A stretch of 64,000 nt of DNA, from the NCBI RefSeq assembly GCF_022655595.1, contig NZ_CP093379.1:802501-866500 (forward strand). The letters run 5' to 3'. Shown piece after piece: positions 1-10,308 of this stretch. Source of the DNA: Ignatzschineria rhizosphaerae. Lineage in GTDB: Bacteria > Pseudomonadota > Gammaproteobacteria > Cardiobacteriales > Wohlfahrtiimonadaceae. A program made the position numbers and the translations under genes. The first letter of the stretch is position 1. Each line of letters begins with the position of its first letter. The notes beneath the pieces are model-generated. The model did not search any database and was not told the origin of the DNA. It saw only the letters and a list, made by a program, of their open reading frames with translations.

Positions 1-1321
1 AGCGTTAAAACATCAGGCAGAGTTTTTTATTGAATATTTTGCGCTAGATCTCATGATGGTGGAAGGGGAATGCCGAGGAGTTGTTGCTTGGGATTTAGCT
101 GAGGGCACGATGCATGTATTTCGTTCCCAAATGGTTGTTTTAGCAACAGGTGGTTATGGGAGAGCATATTTTTCTGCAACAAGTGCACATACATGTACCG
201 GTGATGGGAATGGAATGGTAGCTCGTGCAGGATTACCTCTACAAGATATGGAGTTTGTACAATTTCACCCAACAGGAATATATGGTTCAGGATGTCTGAT
301 TACAGAGGGTGTTAGGGGGGAAGGAGGGTTTTTAACGAATGCCAATGGTGAGCGTTTTATGGAGCGTTATGCCCCTAATGCTAAAGATTTAGCCTCTAGA
401 GATGTTGTATCTCGTTCTATGTTGATTGAAATTCGAGAAGGACGAGGTGTTGGGCCTTTAAAAGACCATGTTTATCTTCATCTAGAACATTTGGGATCTG
501 ATATTATTTTTGATCGTCTGCCTACAATCGCTGAAAGTGCACAAACATTTGCTGGTGTTGATGTGACTAAAGCTCCCATTCCTGTGATTCCTACGGTTCA
601 TTATAATATGGGCGGTATTCCAACAAATTATTATGGGGAAGTCGTGACATTAAAAGAGGGAAACCCAGATTATGTTGTTTCAGGATTAATGGCTTTAGGA
701 GAAGCAGGGTGTGTTTCTGTACATGGCGCTAACCGATTAGGCTCAAATTCTCTTTTAGATTTGATAGTTTTTGGGCGTGCCGCTGCTAATCGTTGTGCGG
801 AGATTTTAACGCCTCACGGTCATGTAGCTGAAGTTCCTAAGGCTGTGATAATGACTATTTTGGATCGATTTGATCAAATTCGCCACGCTAATGGTGAGAT
901 ACCAACAGCAAAGCTGCGTGATAAAATGCAACGAGCAATGCAAAAAGATGTTGCTGTTTTTAGAACGAAAGAGACCTTAAAAGAGGGGCTAGAATCAGTG
1001 AAAGATGCTTATCTTGCTTTTAAGAATATTAAAGTTTTTGATAGAAGCTTAATTTGGAATTCTGATTTAGTGGAGACTTTAGAGCTTGCTAATTTACTGG
1101 CTTGTTCTATGACAACAGTAGCTTCTGCTTATAATCGTCAAGAATCTAGAGGTGCTCATGCAAGGGAAGATTTTCCGTTAAGAGATGATGTGACGTGGAT
1201 GAAGCATACTTTAGCGTGGGTTAATAGTGAAGGGGATGTGAAGATTGACTATCGACCTGTTCATACTTATACGCTAACAGATGAGATTGCTTATATACCA
1301 CCAGAAGAACGATCTTATTAA
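1..1321 (+). CDS. sdhA: Succinate dehydrogenase/fumarate reductase flavoprotein subunit (5' part outside window)
   Basis: The reading frame is open from base 2, so the gene is cut by the window edge; about 440 residues of an expected ~590 are present. Seen: the FAD-domain stretch [12 protein letters not shown], the substrate-loop motif [21 protein letters not shown] split by the catalytic Arg in EGVRGEGG, the [11 protein letters not shown] motif, and the C-terminal [11 protein letters not shown] and [12 protein letters not shown] blocks. These match the mitochondrial/alphaproteobacterial type of SdhA, the FAD subunit that oxidises succinate to fumarate at the inner membrane. Oddity: sdhB does not follow. 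A LysR gene starts 17 bp after the stop. It could be the main SdhA with sdhB elsewhere or a second copy dedicated to the catabolic block downstream. Confidence 0.9.
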   Translation, partial: ALKHQAEFFIEYFALDLMMVEGECRGVVAWDLAEGTMHVFRSQMVVLATGGYGRAYFSATSAHTCTGDGNGMVARAGLPLQDMEFVQFHPTGIYGSGCLITEGVRGEGGFLTNANGERFMERYAPNAKDLASRDVVSRSMLIEIREGRGVGPLKDHVYLHLEHLGSDIIFDRLPTIAESAQTFAGVDVTKAPIPVIPTVHYNMGGIPTNYYGEVVTLKEGNPDYVVSGLMALGEAGCVSVHGANRLGSNSLLDLIVFGRAAANRCAEILTPHGHVAEVPKAVIMTILDRFDQIRHANGEIPTAKLRDKMQRAMQKDVAVFRTKETLKEGLESVKDAYLAFKNIKVFDRSLIWNSDLVETLELANLLACSMTTVASAYNRQESRGAHAREDFPLRDDVTWMKHTLAWVNSEGDVKIDYRPVHTYTLTDEIAYIPPEERSY

Positions 1322-1337
1322 TATGGAGATATCTTAG

Positions 1338-2264
1338 ATGAGTAAAAGTCATTTAGTTGAATTTAAACAGTTACGATATTTTGCACATGTGGCTGAATTT
1401 GCAAGTTTTACAAAGGCGGCAAATTATCTCGATATCTCTCCTTCTGTACTAAGTCGTCAAGTTCGTAAATTGGAGGTAGATTTAGGGAAGACATTACTGA
1501 TTAGAGATGGTCGAGGGGTTATTTTAACCGAGTCTGGATATATATTATTAGAACATTGCCGAAAGATGCTGACAGCGCTAGATGATGCGGTAGAAGCAGT
1601 AATGGATGCTCAGTTATCAGGAAATGTTTCTTTAGGGTTTCCCCCAACATTAGCACGTTATTTTTCGGTACCGATTATTAGAGCTTTTCATGATTTAATG
1701 CCCAAAGCGAAGTTACGGGTTATTGAGGAATCTACGGTTTCTATTGAAGAGAGTATTATTACTGGTCGTCTTGACATGGGGTTAATTTATAACCCTATTC
1801 ATGCACAAGATTTAGATTTGGTCTTTTTGTTGAAAGAATACCTTTATTTAATTGCCCCAAAAGAGACAATTTTAGAGTGTGATGTTAATGGGGTTTCTTT
1901 GCAAAAGGCTGCAAAGCTTCCATTGATCTTACCCGCTTATCCTAATGGTCATCGCCGATTAATAGAGGCTGAAATGATTAAATCGGCTTGTAAGCCTAAT
2001 TTAATTATGGAAGTTAATAGTGTAAGAACAACATTTGAGTTAGTTGCAAAATCAATGGGCTGCACGATATTTTCTAGTAAAGGGATTGATTTATTACCTA
2101 AGGAGGATCGCCATAAGGTACAAATGCATAAAATTCACTCCTCTGAGCTTATTACCAATTTATATATCGCAACATCGAATAAACGTGTAATGACTAATAC
2201 AGAAAAGACATTGAGTAAAATTATTCGTAATCTTTGTGAAGAGCATTTTTCAGTAACACAATAA
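1338..2264 (+). CDS. LysR-family transcriptional regulator
   Basis: A 308-residue protein of normal LysR length. Residues ~9-67 form the winged helix-turn-helix (FKQLRYFAHVAEFASFTKAA... SPSVLSRQVRKLE), followed by a linker helix and a periplasmic-binding-like effector domain (from ~residue 95). It is co-directional with sdhA (17 bp gap) and with the AtuA gene (33 bp gap), which is unusual because LysR genes are often divergent from their targets. Position suggests it controls the dicarboxylate block in response to a pathway acid; that is inference. The effector cannot be named from sequence. Confidence 0.88.
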   Translation: MSKSHLVEFKQLRYFAHVAEFASFTKAANYLDISPSVLSRQVRKLEVDLGKTLLIRDGRGVILTESGYILLEHCRKMLTALDDAVEAVMDAQLSGNVSLGFPPTLARYFSVPIIRAFHDLMPKAKLRVIEESTVSIEESIITGRLDMGLIYNPIHAQDLDLVFLLKEYLYLIAPKETILECDVNGVSLQKAAKLPLILPAYPNGHRRLIEAEMIKSACKPNLIMEVNSVRTTFELVAKSMGCTIFSSKGIDLLPKEDRHKVQMHKIHSSELITNLYIATSNKRVMTNTEKTLSKIIRNLCEEHFSVTQ

Positions 2265-2297
2265 TTACTTTTATAACTATATAAAAAGGAGGAGAAA

Positions 2298-3677
2298 ATG
2301 TTAGAAGAACTACGGATCTTATCACCGACTGCGATTTTAGGGTATGGCTTTCCATTAGCGTCTTTTGAAAAGGGAATGGCAAAAAAGCCTCATGTAATAG
2401 CAATGGATGCAGGATCAACAGATCCAGGACCATATTATCTAGGTAGCGGCATCTCGTTTACAGATAATAGAGCCGTGAAGCGAGATCTTGAAATTATGAT
2501 TCCTGCAGCACAAGAAGCTAAGATTCCTTTAATTATTGGCTCAGCAGGTGGAGCTGGGGGAAAATCTCATGTGGATTTAACACTTGGGCTTATTCGAGAA
2601 ATTATTCAAGAGAAGCAATTGTCAGCATTAAAAATAGCTATTATTAATAGTGAAATATCTCCTGTGTTTTTGTTAAAAGCGTATAGAGAGGGGAAAATTC
2701 ACCCACTTAATGCCGACAATAAAGTGACAGAAACTTTGATAAAAGAGAGTAGCGCTATTGTTGGGCAAATGGGAGAGGGGCCTTTTATTGAAGCGCTAAA
2801 TCACCATGCAGATATTATTTTGGCAGGGAGAGCTTATGACCCATCTGTATTTGCGGCATTAGCGATTAAAGAGGGCTTTGATAAGGGATTGGCACTTCAT
2901 TTAGGGAAAATTTTAGAATGTGCTGCCATCGCTGCGTTACCAGGAAGTGGTAGCGACTCGATGTTAGGTATTTTAAGAAAAGATCATTTTGATGTAGAGC
3001 CTTTAGCTGAGAATCGGGTTTGTACAACACTATCTGTCGCAGCCCATACATTATATGAAAAGTCCGATCCTTATCACTTGCCAGGTCCTGGTGGGGAGTT
3101 AGATTTAACAGCATGTGAATTTAAACAGCTTGATGCTCGCCGAGTAAGAGTGTCTGGCACTAAATTTATTCCTACTAAAAAATACTTTATTAAATTAGAA
3201 GGCGCTAGAAAAATTGGCTATAGAACTATTGCGATTGCAGGTGTGACGGACCCTATTATGATCGCCAACATTGACTCTATTTTAATAGGAGTTAAAGAGC
3301 GTGTTTTTGATAATTTCCAAGATTCAAATTTTCAAGAGTTTTATCTAAATTTTAATGTATATGGCAAAAATGGCATTGCTTTATTACCTGAAATCTCTAG
3401 TGATCAAGTGTTGCCTGATGAGATTGGGATAGTAATCGAAGCTGTTGCGGCAACAGAAGAGGAAGCGAGTGCTATTTGTAGTTTTGCAAGAAGTACCGCT
3501 TTACATTTTGGTTATGAAGGGCGCATTTCTACCGCGGGGAATTTGGCATTTCCTTTTTCACCATCAGATGCAAATATGGGGGAGGTCTATGAGTTCTCCA
3601 TTTATCATCTGTTAGAAGTTGAATCTGAAGTAGCCTTATTTCCTATTCAATATGTCATTATAGGGGAGATGGAATGA
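2298..3677 (+). CDS. AtuA-family (DUF1446) acyclic-terpene-utilisation-like protein
   Basis: A 459-residue protein with a strong ribosome site (AAGGAGGAG, 6 bases before ATG). It has the features of the AtuA/DUF1446 family: an N-terminal ILGYGFP start, DAGSTDPGPYYLGSG, IIGSAGGAGG and the ILAGRAYDPSVFAA block. Founding members were described in acyclic terpene and branched acid catabolism, but the chemical reaction is not established. The next gene overlaps it by 4 bp (ATGA), so translation is coupled, and that gene carries the partner DUF4387 domain, which in some proteins is fused to AtuA. With the downstream hydratase and TRAP genes it probably belongs to an organic-acid pathway; the substrate is unknown. 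Confidence 0.8.
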   Translation: MLEELRILSPTAILGYGFPLASFEKGMAKKPHVIAMDAGSTDPGPYYLGSGISFTDNRAVKRDLEIMIPAAQEAKIPLIIGSAGGAGGKSHVDLTLGLIREIIQEKQLSALKIAIINSEISPVFLLKAYREGKIHPLNADNKVTETLIKESSAIVGQMGEGPFIEALNHHADIILAGRAYDPSVFAALAIKEGFDKGLALHLGKILECAAIAALPGSGSDSMLGILRKDHFDVEPLAENRVCTTLSVAAHTLYEKSDPYHLPGPGGELDLTACEFKQLDARRVRVSGTKFIPTKKYFIKLEGARKIGYRTIAIAGVTDPIMIANIDSILIGVKERVFDNFQDSNFQEFYLNFNVYGKNGIALLPEISSDQVLPDEIGIVIEAVAATEEEASAICSFARSTALHFGYEGRISTAGNLAFPFSPSDANMGEVYEFSIYHLLEVESEVALFPIQYVIIGEME

Positions 3678-3997
3678 AATATCGATTGCAAGATGTAGCA
3701 TCAGTAATACGTAGTAAAAATGCAGGACCTTATGAGTTATGCTTTGATGTTATTTTTATTGATGAGGAGTTTTATCAGCGCGCTAAAAGCGCGGCGATTA
3801 TTACTAAAGAGAATTTCGCTCACTTATATGGTATTGGAATAGATCAAATTTTAAATCTCGTCTATTTTGATCCTGCAAAAGCCATCAAAATTACAATTGA
3901 AAGACCGATTTCATCAGGGGCACTTGGTGAAAAGGATGTCTATGGTGCACAGCAACATCGCCCATTGATTCAATTTGAATTCACACTGCAGGAGTAA
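3674..3997 (+). CDS. DUF4387 small partner of AtuA-family protein
   Basis: A 107-residue protein starting inside the last codons of the AtuA gene (ATGA overlap at 3674) and ending 2 bases before the hydratase alpha gene. It begins KYRLQDVASVIRSKNAGPYELCFDVIF, written here only in part: the block SKNAGPYELCFD (residues ~13-24) is the recognisable DUF4387 signature, followed by FAHLYGI. The family usually sits next to or fused behind AtuA/DUF1446 proteins, so the two likely form one complex. No catalytic residues can be assigned. Function unknown. Confidence 0.75.
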   Translation: MKYRLQDVASVIRSKNAGPYELCFDVIFIDEEFYQRAKSAAIITKENFAHLYGIGIDQILNLVYFDPAKAIKITIERPISSGALGEKDVYGAQQHRPLIQFEFTLQE

Positions 3998-3999
3998 GT

Positions 4000-4842
4000 A
4001 TGAGACAAATTCATATTGATTCTATTCGTCAACTAGTGGCAGATCTCTGCATTGAAGCGAATACCTCTTTAAGTCAAGACGTCTATCAATGTTTAGGAAG
4101 TTGTATGCAATCAGAAACTTCTTCGCTTGGGAAAAATATTTTACAAACGATCATTGCTAATGCAGACCTTGCTAAAAAAGAGTTAAGACCTATGTGTCAA
4201 GATACTGGGCAAACAGTTATTTTTGTGCAAATAGGGCAAGATGTTCAAGTTGTAGGAGGATTATTAGAAGATGCAATTAATGCAGGAATCCGTGAAGGAT
4301 ACCAACGAGGTTATTTGCGTAATTCAGTGGTTAAAAGCCCATTTGAAAGAGTCAATACAAATGATAATACGCCAGGGGTGATTCATTATGACATTATTGC
4401 CGGTGATCGTTTACTAATAACGGTATCTCCTAAGGGATTTGGCAGTGAAAATATGAGCCAGTTAAAGATGTTAAAACCTAGTGATGGTTTAGAGGGCGTT
4501 AAACAGTTTATTTTACAGGTAGTGAAAGATGCAGGGTCTAATCCTTGCCCACCGATAATCGTAGGCGTTGGGATTGGTGGAACAATGGAGAAGGCAGCGA
4601 TATTAAGTAAGCAAGCACTACTAAAACCGCTTGATAAAATTAATGAAGACCCATTTTTAGCAAGTTTAGAAGCTGAATTATTGGAGAAAGTAAATGCTTT
4701 AGAAATAGGGCCTGCGGGTTTTGGTGGGAGAACAACGGCGCTTGGAGTCAATATCAATACTTATCCAACCCATATTGCGGGGTTGCCTGTTGCTGTTAAT
4801 ATCGGTTGCCATGCTAATCGACATGTAGATGGGCAATTATAA
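4000..4842 (+). CDS. Class I fumarase/tartrate dehydratase-type hydratase, alpha subunit
   Basis: A 280-residue protein corresponding to the N-terminal half of [4Fe-4S] class I fumarases and to TtdA of L-tartrate dehydratase. Seen: MCQDTGQT with Cys66, PKGFGSENMS, NPCPPIIVGVGIGG, and a C-terminal IGCHANRH. These three cysteines are the expected cluster ligands. The partner beta subunit follows after 24 bp. The enzyme adds or removes water across a C4 or branched dicarboxylate (fumarate/malate, tartrate/oxaloacetate, mesaconate/citramalate are family precedents). Context with sdhA and a TRAP carrier favours a dicarboxylate, but sequence alone does not choose among them. Confidence 0.85.
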   Translation: MRQIHIDSIRQLVADLCIEANTSLSQDVYQCLGSCMQSETSSLGKNILQTIIANADLAKKELRPMCQDTGQTVIFVQIGQDVQVVGGLLEDAINAGIREGYQRGYLRNSVVKSPFERVNTNDNTPGVIHYDIIAGDRLLITVSPKGFGSENMSQLKMLKPSDGLEGVKQFILQVVKDAGSNPCPPIIVGVGIGGTMEKAAILSKQALLKPLDKINEDPFLASLEAELLEKVNALEIGPAGFGGRTTALGVNINTYPTHIAGLPVAVNIGCHANRHVDGQL

Positions 4843-4866
4843 TATGATGAAAATAGGGGATATAAA

Positions 4867-5397
4867 ATGTCAGAGATAAAGCAGATAAAATTGCCGCTAG
4901 ATTCAACGATGATTAATGGTCTTCAAGCTGGTGATATTGTGCATCTTAGTGGGACCGTTTATACAGGAAGGGATGCCGCGCATAAAAGAATGTGTGAATA
5001 TTTAGCAAACGGGAAGGCGCTCCCAATAAACCTTCAAGGGGAAGTCATTTATTACGCAGGTCCTTGCCCTCCGAAGCCTGGGGAGCCTATTGGTTCAGTT
5101 GGGCCTACTACGGCAAGTAGAATGGATGCTTATTCACCACAGTTAATTGAGGCAGGATTAGTTGCAATGATTGGAAAAGGGGCTAGAAATGAATCTGTTG
5201 TTGAGGCAATAAAAAGGCATCAGGGGATTTATTTTGCTGCTATTGGAGGGGTTGCTGCACTAATGGGGAAGTGTGTGAAGTCTGCAGAAGTTATTGCCTT
5301 TGAAGATTTAGGGACAGAAGCTATTCGAAGATTAATAGTAGAGAATCTCCCCGTGATCGTTGCTATTGATTCTAGCGGAAATAATCTATACCAATAG
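4867..5397 (+). CDS. Class I fumarase/tartrate dehydratase-type hydratase, beta subunit
   Basis: A 176-residue protein matching the C-terminal half of class I fumarases (TtdB/FumA C-terminal domain). Seen: GDIVHLSGTVYTGRDAAHKRM near residues 22-42 (key residues TGRDAAHKR), GPTTASRMDAYSP, the catalytic-region KGARNESV, and IYFAAIGGVAALMGKCV. The gene is preceded by AGGGGATATAA. Together with the alpha gene it makes a complete split hydratase. It is the last gene before a 255-bp gap that separates the enzymes from the TRAP transporter. Confidence 0.85.
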   Translation: MSEIKQIKLPLDSTMINGLQAGDIVHLSGTVYTGRDAAHKRMCEYLANGKALPINLQGEVIYYAGPCPPKPGEPIGSVGPTTASRMDAYSPQLIEAGLVAMIGKGARNESVVEAIKRHQGIYFAAIGGVAALMGKCVKSAEVIAFEDLGTEAIRRLIVENLPVIVAIDSSGNNLYQ

Positions 5398-5562
5398 CTT
5401 AAGAAGCGTAAAGTGATCTAGATTAAATTCTATAAGAAATATTGAAAAAAATGATCGAAAAATGTGCTATGTTTTGAAGGAGTAATAGATCGTTATTACT
5501 TGCTACTATTAGTTTAAAATGTTTTTTTTAAATTCTATTTAAATATTATTAAAATAAAAATA

Positions 5563-5588
5563 GCTCTATCTTATTGTTAGATAAGAGC
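5563..5588 (+). terminator. Weak hairpin between hydratase and TRAP genes
   Basis: GCTCTATCT pairs with AGATAAGAGC (one bulged A) around a short loop. Only a poor T stretch follows (ATTATTCTTTT), so it may be an attenuator or processing site rather than a full terminator. Confidence 0.35.
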
Positions 5589-5613
5589 ATTATTCTTTTG
5601 ATTTCTTTGTTGA

Positions 5614-6651
<1,038 letters not shown>

Positions 6652-6742
6652 TTAAATAGCTTTTTCATTTTATAAGTTAAATCTACCTATCTTGATTTAT
6701 TTAAGATAGGTGGACTCATCGTGTGTAAAAAGAGGAGCTTTA

Positions 6743-7429
6743 ATGGTTATTAATTTATATCAAACACTAGATAAAACATGGCAAAAGATAGAAATATTTG
6801 TCACAGTCTTGATTTTATCTGCGATGACATTTATCACATTCATTTATACGATGTTAAACAATCTCTATACGCCTTTTTATAGTTTAGCAGATTGGGTTGC
6901 AGGTGATGAGCCTTCTAAACTAGAAGATTTCTTTTTAGATAGTGGCGATTTCATGATGGATTTAGCCACCTCAATGAATTGGTCTAATCGTTTTACCGCT
7001 GCATGTTTTGCTTGGTTAATCTTTTTTTGTATGTCTTATGGTGTGAGGATTGGCGGACATATTGGCGTGGATGCTTTAGTCAAAGTATTTCAAAAACGTA
7101 CACAAAGAATATTGGCTTATCTCGGGCTGGGCGCTTGTATTTTATATGGTGGCATTATGCTTTTCGCGAGTTTAGATTGGGTCTTAAATTTTTATAAACT
7201 CGGAACTTTAGCAGAAGATTTAGATCGATTTGGCGTTAAGCGTTGGCATATTACAGTTATTGTCCCGATTGGTTTTATGCTCTTAATTTTACGTTATCTT
7301 GAAGTGGGCTATCGAATTATCACGCATCAACAAGATACGTTAGGACTTGCTGATGAAGCTAAAGATGCGCTTGATGAAATTGCGAAAGCAGAGCACATCA
7401 ATCTTGCAGATTTAGGAGAGAAAAAATGA
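6743..7429 (+). CDS. dctQ: TRAP transporter small permease DctQ
   Basis: A 228-residue protein from the ATG at 6743, chosen because AGAGGAG ends 6 bases upstream; an in-frame ATG at 6710 would add 11 residues but has no ribosome site. Four hydrophobic segments are visible (around residues 20-45, 90-110, 130-150 and 165-190 from this start), as in DctQ. The stretch VRIGGHIGVDAL is family-typical. The C-terminal tail is long and acidic. The stop overlaps the start of dctM by 4 bp, so the two membrane subunits are translationally coupled. Confidence 0.85.
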   Translation: MVINLYQTLDKTWQKIEIFVTVLILSAMTFITFIYTMLNNLYTPFYSLADWVAGDEPSKLEDFFLDSGDFMMDLATSMNWSNRFTAACFAWLIFFCMSYGVRIGGHIGVDALVKVFQKRTQRILAYLGLGACILYGGIMLFASLDWVLNFYKLGTLAEDLDRFGVKRWHITVIVPIGFMLLILRYLEVGYRIITHQQDTLGLADEAKDALDEIAKAEHINLADLGEKK

Positions 7430-8709
7430 CCATTTTATTTTTATTCGTTTTATTATTTGTATTAATGTTAATCGGTGTTCCTGTCGCGATCTCTTTAGGT
7501 TTATCGAGCGCATTAACGATTGCATTTTTTAGTCCTGACTCTCCTAGAAGTTTAGCGATTAAGATGTTTGAAACATCAGAGCATACAACGTTTTTAGCGA
7601 TTCCATTTTTCTTAATTGCCGGCGCTTTTATGACGACAGGTGGCGTGGCTCAGCGTTTAATTGATTTTGCGAATGCTTGTGTCGGGCATATTCGAGGAGG
7701 GCTAGCAATTGGCTCAGTACTTGCATGTATGCTCTTTGCCGCGCTTTCAGGCTCAAGTCCTGCAACCGTTGCTGCGGTTGGCTCTATTGCTATTGCGGGA
7801 ATGGTAAAGTCTGGCTATACCAAAGAGTTTGGTGCCGGCATTATTTGTAATGCAGGGACATTAGGGATTTTGATTCCGCCATCGATTGTAATGGTCGTTT
7901 ATGCAGCGGCTACGGAGCAGTCTGTTGGTAAGATGTTTATGGCAGGGGTAATTCCAGGTGTTTTATTAGGCATTGCTTTGATGGTTGCGATCTATATTGT
8001 TGCACGAGTGAAAAAATTACCAGCGCAACCAAGAGTAAGTGTTAAGGAGTGGATGGGTGCTTTTCGCCGGGCTCTTTGGGGATTATTACTCATGGTGATT
8101 ATCTTGGGGGGAATTTATACCGGGATGTATACACCGACAGAAGCGGCTGCTGTTGCTGCAGTCTACTCTATGTTTGTCGCGCTTTTTATCTATAAAGATA
8201 TGCGTATTAGAGAGTTCTCTAAAGTGATGTTGGAATCAGGTAAGATGACCGTAATGTTAATGTTCATTATTGCCAATGCGATGCTTTTTGCGCATGTGCT
8301 TACGACAGAGCAAATCCCCCAATCGATCGCTAGTTGGGTCTCTTCTATGGGATTCTCTCCTTGGATGTTCTTAGTTATTGTAAATATTGTCCTTCTCATT
8401 GCGGGAAGTTTTATGGAGCCCTCTGCCGTTATTTTAATTTTAGCACCCATATTTTTCCCCATAGCGATGGAGCTTGGTATTGACCCTATTCATCTAGGAA
8501 TTATTATGGTTGTAAATATGGAGATAGGATTAATTACACCGCCAGTGGGATTAAATCTATTTGTCACATCAGCTGTAACAGGTATGCCTATTACTAATAC
8601 GATAAAAGCAGCATTACCATGGTTAATGATCTTACTCGTATTTTTGATATTGATTACTTATATCCCTGTTATTTCACTAGGACTTCCGCAGTTTTTGGGA
8701 ATGATGTAA
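7426..8709 (+). CDS. dctM: TRAP transporter large permease DctM
   Basis: A 427-residue multi-spanning membrane protein of standard DctM length. Seen: VPVAISLGLSSALTI near the start, IPFFLIAGAFMTTGGVAQRL, ALSGSSPATVAAVGSIA (sodium-site type loop), GTLGILIPPSIVMVVYAA, TPTEAAAVAAVYS and MEIGLITPPVGLNLFV. It forms the Na+-coupled elevator with DctQ and takes substrate from DctP. ATGA overlap with dctQ. A strong terminator follows 50 bp later and closes the block. Confidence 0.92.
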   Translation: MTILFLFVLLFVLMLIGVPVAISLGLSSALTIAFFSPDSPRSLAIKMFETSEHTTFLAIPFFLIAGAFMTTGGVAQRLIDFANACVGHIRGGLAIGSVLACMLFAALSGSSPATVAAVGSIAIAGMVKSGYTKEFGAGIICNAGTLGILIPPSIVMVVYAAATEQSVGKMFMAGVIPGVLLGIALMVAIYIVARVKKLPAQPRVSVKEWMGAFRRALWGLLLMVIILGGIYTGMYTPTEAAAVAAVYSMFVALFIYKDMRIREFSKVMLESGKMTVMLMFIIANAMLFAHVLTTEQIPQSIASWVSSMGFSPWMFLVIVNIVLLIAGSFMEPSAVILILAPIFFPIAMELGIDPIHLGIIMVVNMEIGLITPPVGLNLFVTSAVTGMPITNTIKAALPWLMILLVFLILITYIPVISLGLPQFLGMM

Positions 8710-8758
8710 TGAGTAATATTGGAAGCATTTAGTAATGATCTGATGATCAATATGAAAA

Positions 8759-8803
8759 AGCCCCTCTAAAGATAGGATTTATCTATTTTAGAGGGGCTTT
8801 TTT
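8759..8803 (+). terminator. Rho-independent terminator of the TRAP block
   Basis: Perfect stem AGCCCCTCTAAA/TTTAGAGGGGCT with an 18-base loop, followed by six T. Upstream A-run would also allow termination on the other strand. Confidence 0.9.
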
Positions 8804-9003
8804 ATCTCTATTTTTCAAAGATGAGTGGATCATAAAAATAGTAGGCAGTATAAAAATATTTAAATACAAAAATAAATATTTAGTAAATATTTTTATTTAA
8901 ATATTAACTTGAGTATTTTCTAGGTAGTTTAGTTGATGAAGTAAATAATTTAAGGTAGCTTATAACAGTAACTTAATAGTGAAATCAATATAAAGGGGTT
9001 ATG

Positions 9004-9444
9004 ATGATCAACTTAAAAACAATATCAGCAGTTGCGTTTGCAAGTGTTTTTTTAGCAGCTTGTGCGACAGATCTAAATAAATACGAAGAAGTAATGGTTG
9101 GCAAAACATGGGTAACCACAAATGCCATTGACCAAAAAACACGTAGTATCGGACCAGAAGATAAGCGCGTGAGCATGTATTATGGTACTGCTAAATATTA
9201 TCGCAATGGAACTTTTGTGATGTTTACGCCCGAAGGCGAGCAAAAAATGCAAGGTGATTGGAGCATTAGTGAAGATGGCGCAACCCGTACTTTAGTCTCT
9301 AAAGATAAAGATGGTAAGGTGCTCTTTACTCGTACAGTACAAAATACTTCAGTAACACCAACAGATTATGTCTATCGTATTTTCCCATCAGAGCGTCATC
9401 AGGATCAATATATAGATATTCTTCATAAACCTATTAAAAAGTAA
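9004..9444 (+). CDS. DUF4822-like lipoprotein
   Basis: A 146-residue lipoprotein. Signal peptide with lipobox LAAC (Cys about residue 20 from this start). ATG at 9004 is preferred over the adjacent ATG at 9001 because the AAAGGGG ribosome site then has proper spacing. The mature domain (GKTWVTTNAIDQ..., RNGTFVMFTPEGEQKMQGDWSI) resembles the small beta-rich lipocalin-like DUF4822 domain. Monocistronic, with its own terminator. No defined function. Confidence 0.65.
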   Translation: MINLKTISAVAFASVFLAACATDLNKYEEVMVGKTWVTTNAIDQKTRSIGPEDKRVSMYYGTAKYYRNGTFVMFTPEGEQKMQGDWSISEDGATRTLVSKDKDGKVLFTRTVQNTSVTPTDYVYRIFPSERHQDQYIDILHKPIKK

Positions 9445-9491
9445 TAGCGGTTTATGAGGATGTAAAGGCAGGAATGATCTCTGTCTACAAG

Positions 9492-9520
9492 AGCCTTAGG
9501 AGTGATTCTAAGGCTTTTTT
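9492..9520 (+). terminator. Rho-independent terminator
   Basis: AGCCTTAG/CTAAGGCT stem, 8-base loop, then TTTTT. It ends the lipoprotein gene; the last bases overlap the stop codon region of the opposing ArsR gene. Confidence 0.8.
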
Positions 9521-10233
9521 GATGCAATAATTTTAGCGTAATCAATATTAAAAAACTTTAGTAATGCTGATTTTCCTAAATGAGTCCAGATGACTTCGCG
9601 AGTTTGTGGGAAACGCTCGATCCATTTTTTCTGCTCAAAGAAAATAAGTAATTGTGTACCTAAAGCCCCTGCTAGATGAAATTTTCGCTCACTCCAATCT
9701 AAACAATTATGAGATACAATTGAGGGTGTTAAAAGCGCTTTTTTTTGAAATTCTTTTAATGAAAATCCCATACTTTGAAGGTGCTGATAGCCTTTAGCGG
9801 TTAGTTGGTATTGTTCATCTCCCTCTATCCACCTATTTTTTAAAAACTGGTGCATGATTTCAACAGCAATTGTTCCCGCAAGATGATTATAACAACTTCG
9901 AGAGAGTTGTAGGTTTAGAGGAGTTGAGCTTTTGATGGAACCAATAACGGTATCTGTTAGCGTTAAATTCATTAATACTTCTAAGGTATGCGCGATCTCT
10001 TCATTAGCAAGGCGATAGTAGCGAAAACGTCCTTGCTTGATTAACGTGATAAAACCTTGTGATTCAAGCTTTGCAAGATGCGAACTTGTTGTTGAGGCTG
10101 AAACTTCTGCCACACTTGAAAGCTCTGTTGCCGTATAGGCTCTACCATCCATCAAACTGCATAATATTTTGGCACGAGAGGGTTCTGCAATCATTGATGC
10201 CATTGCTGAGAGGTGATGGTGAAGATCAGTCAT
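9508..10233 (-). CDS. ArsR-family winged-helix regulator
   Basis: A 241-residue protein, longer than classical ArsR. Residues ~8-90 are an ArsR winged helix: EPSRAKILCSLMDGRAYTA, ELSSVAEVSASTTSSHLAKLE (recognition helix), then QGRFRYYRL (wing). The remaining ~150 residues hold a second all-alpha region ending in WTHLGKSALLKFF. It has no metal-binding CxC pair, so it probably senses an organic ligand. Divergent from the P450-like/ABM gene pair with 75 bp between starts that contain two dyads, so it most likely represses that pair and itself. Confidence 0.82.
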   Translation of the reverse strand: MTDLHHHLSAMASMIAEPSRAKILCSLMDGRAYTATELSSVAEVSASTTSSHLAKLESQGFITLIKQGRFRYYRLANEEIAHTLEVLMNLTLTDTVIGSIKSSTPLNLQLSRSCYNHLAGTIAVEIMHQFLKNRWIEGDEQYQLTAKGYQHLQSMGFSLKEFQKKALLTPSIVSHNCLDWSERKFHLAGALGTQLLIFFEQKKWIERFPQTREVIWTHLGKSALLKFFNIDYAKIIASKKP

Positions 10234-10235
10234 AT

Positions 10236-10251
10236 TTCGTTTTCAATCGAA
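10236..10251. promoter_or_regulatory. Dyad, candidate ArsR operator 1
   Basis: TTCG-N8-CGAA inverted repeat immediately upstream of the ArsR start codon in the divergent intergenic region. Confidence 0.35.
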
Positions 10252-10265
10252 GTATTCAAAAAGGA

Positions 10266-10278
10266 TATTGTCACAATA
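10266..10278. promoter_or_regulatory. Perfect dyad, candidate ArsR operator 2
   Basis: TATTGT-C-ACAATA, two 6-base arms around one base, 30 bp before the P450-like start codon. Winged-helix repressors commonly bind such sites across the promoter. Confidence 0.45.
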
Positions 10279-10308
10279 GCATAATTACTTTATTCAACGA
10301 GGTTATTT

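Noticed and set aside
3-1321. Treating ATG 53 as the true start of the sdhA gene
   Set aside because: The frame is open to the window edge and the residues before ATG 53 ([14 protein letters not shown]) continue the SdhA family sequence, so the gene begins outside the window.
4386-4757. 123-codon minus-strand frame inside the hydratase alpha gene
   Set aside because: Antisense to conserved iron-sulfur motifs; composition follows from the complementary strand.
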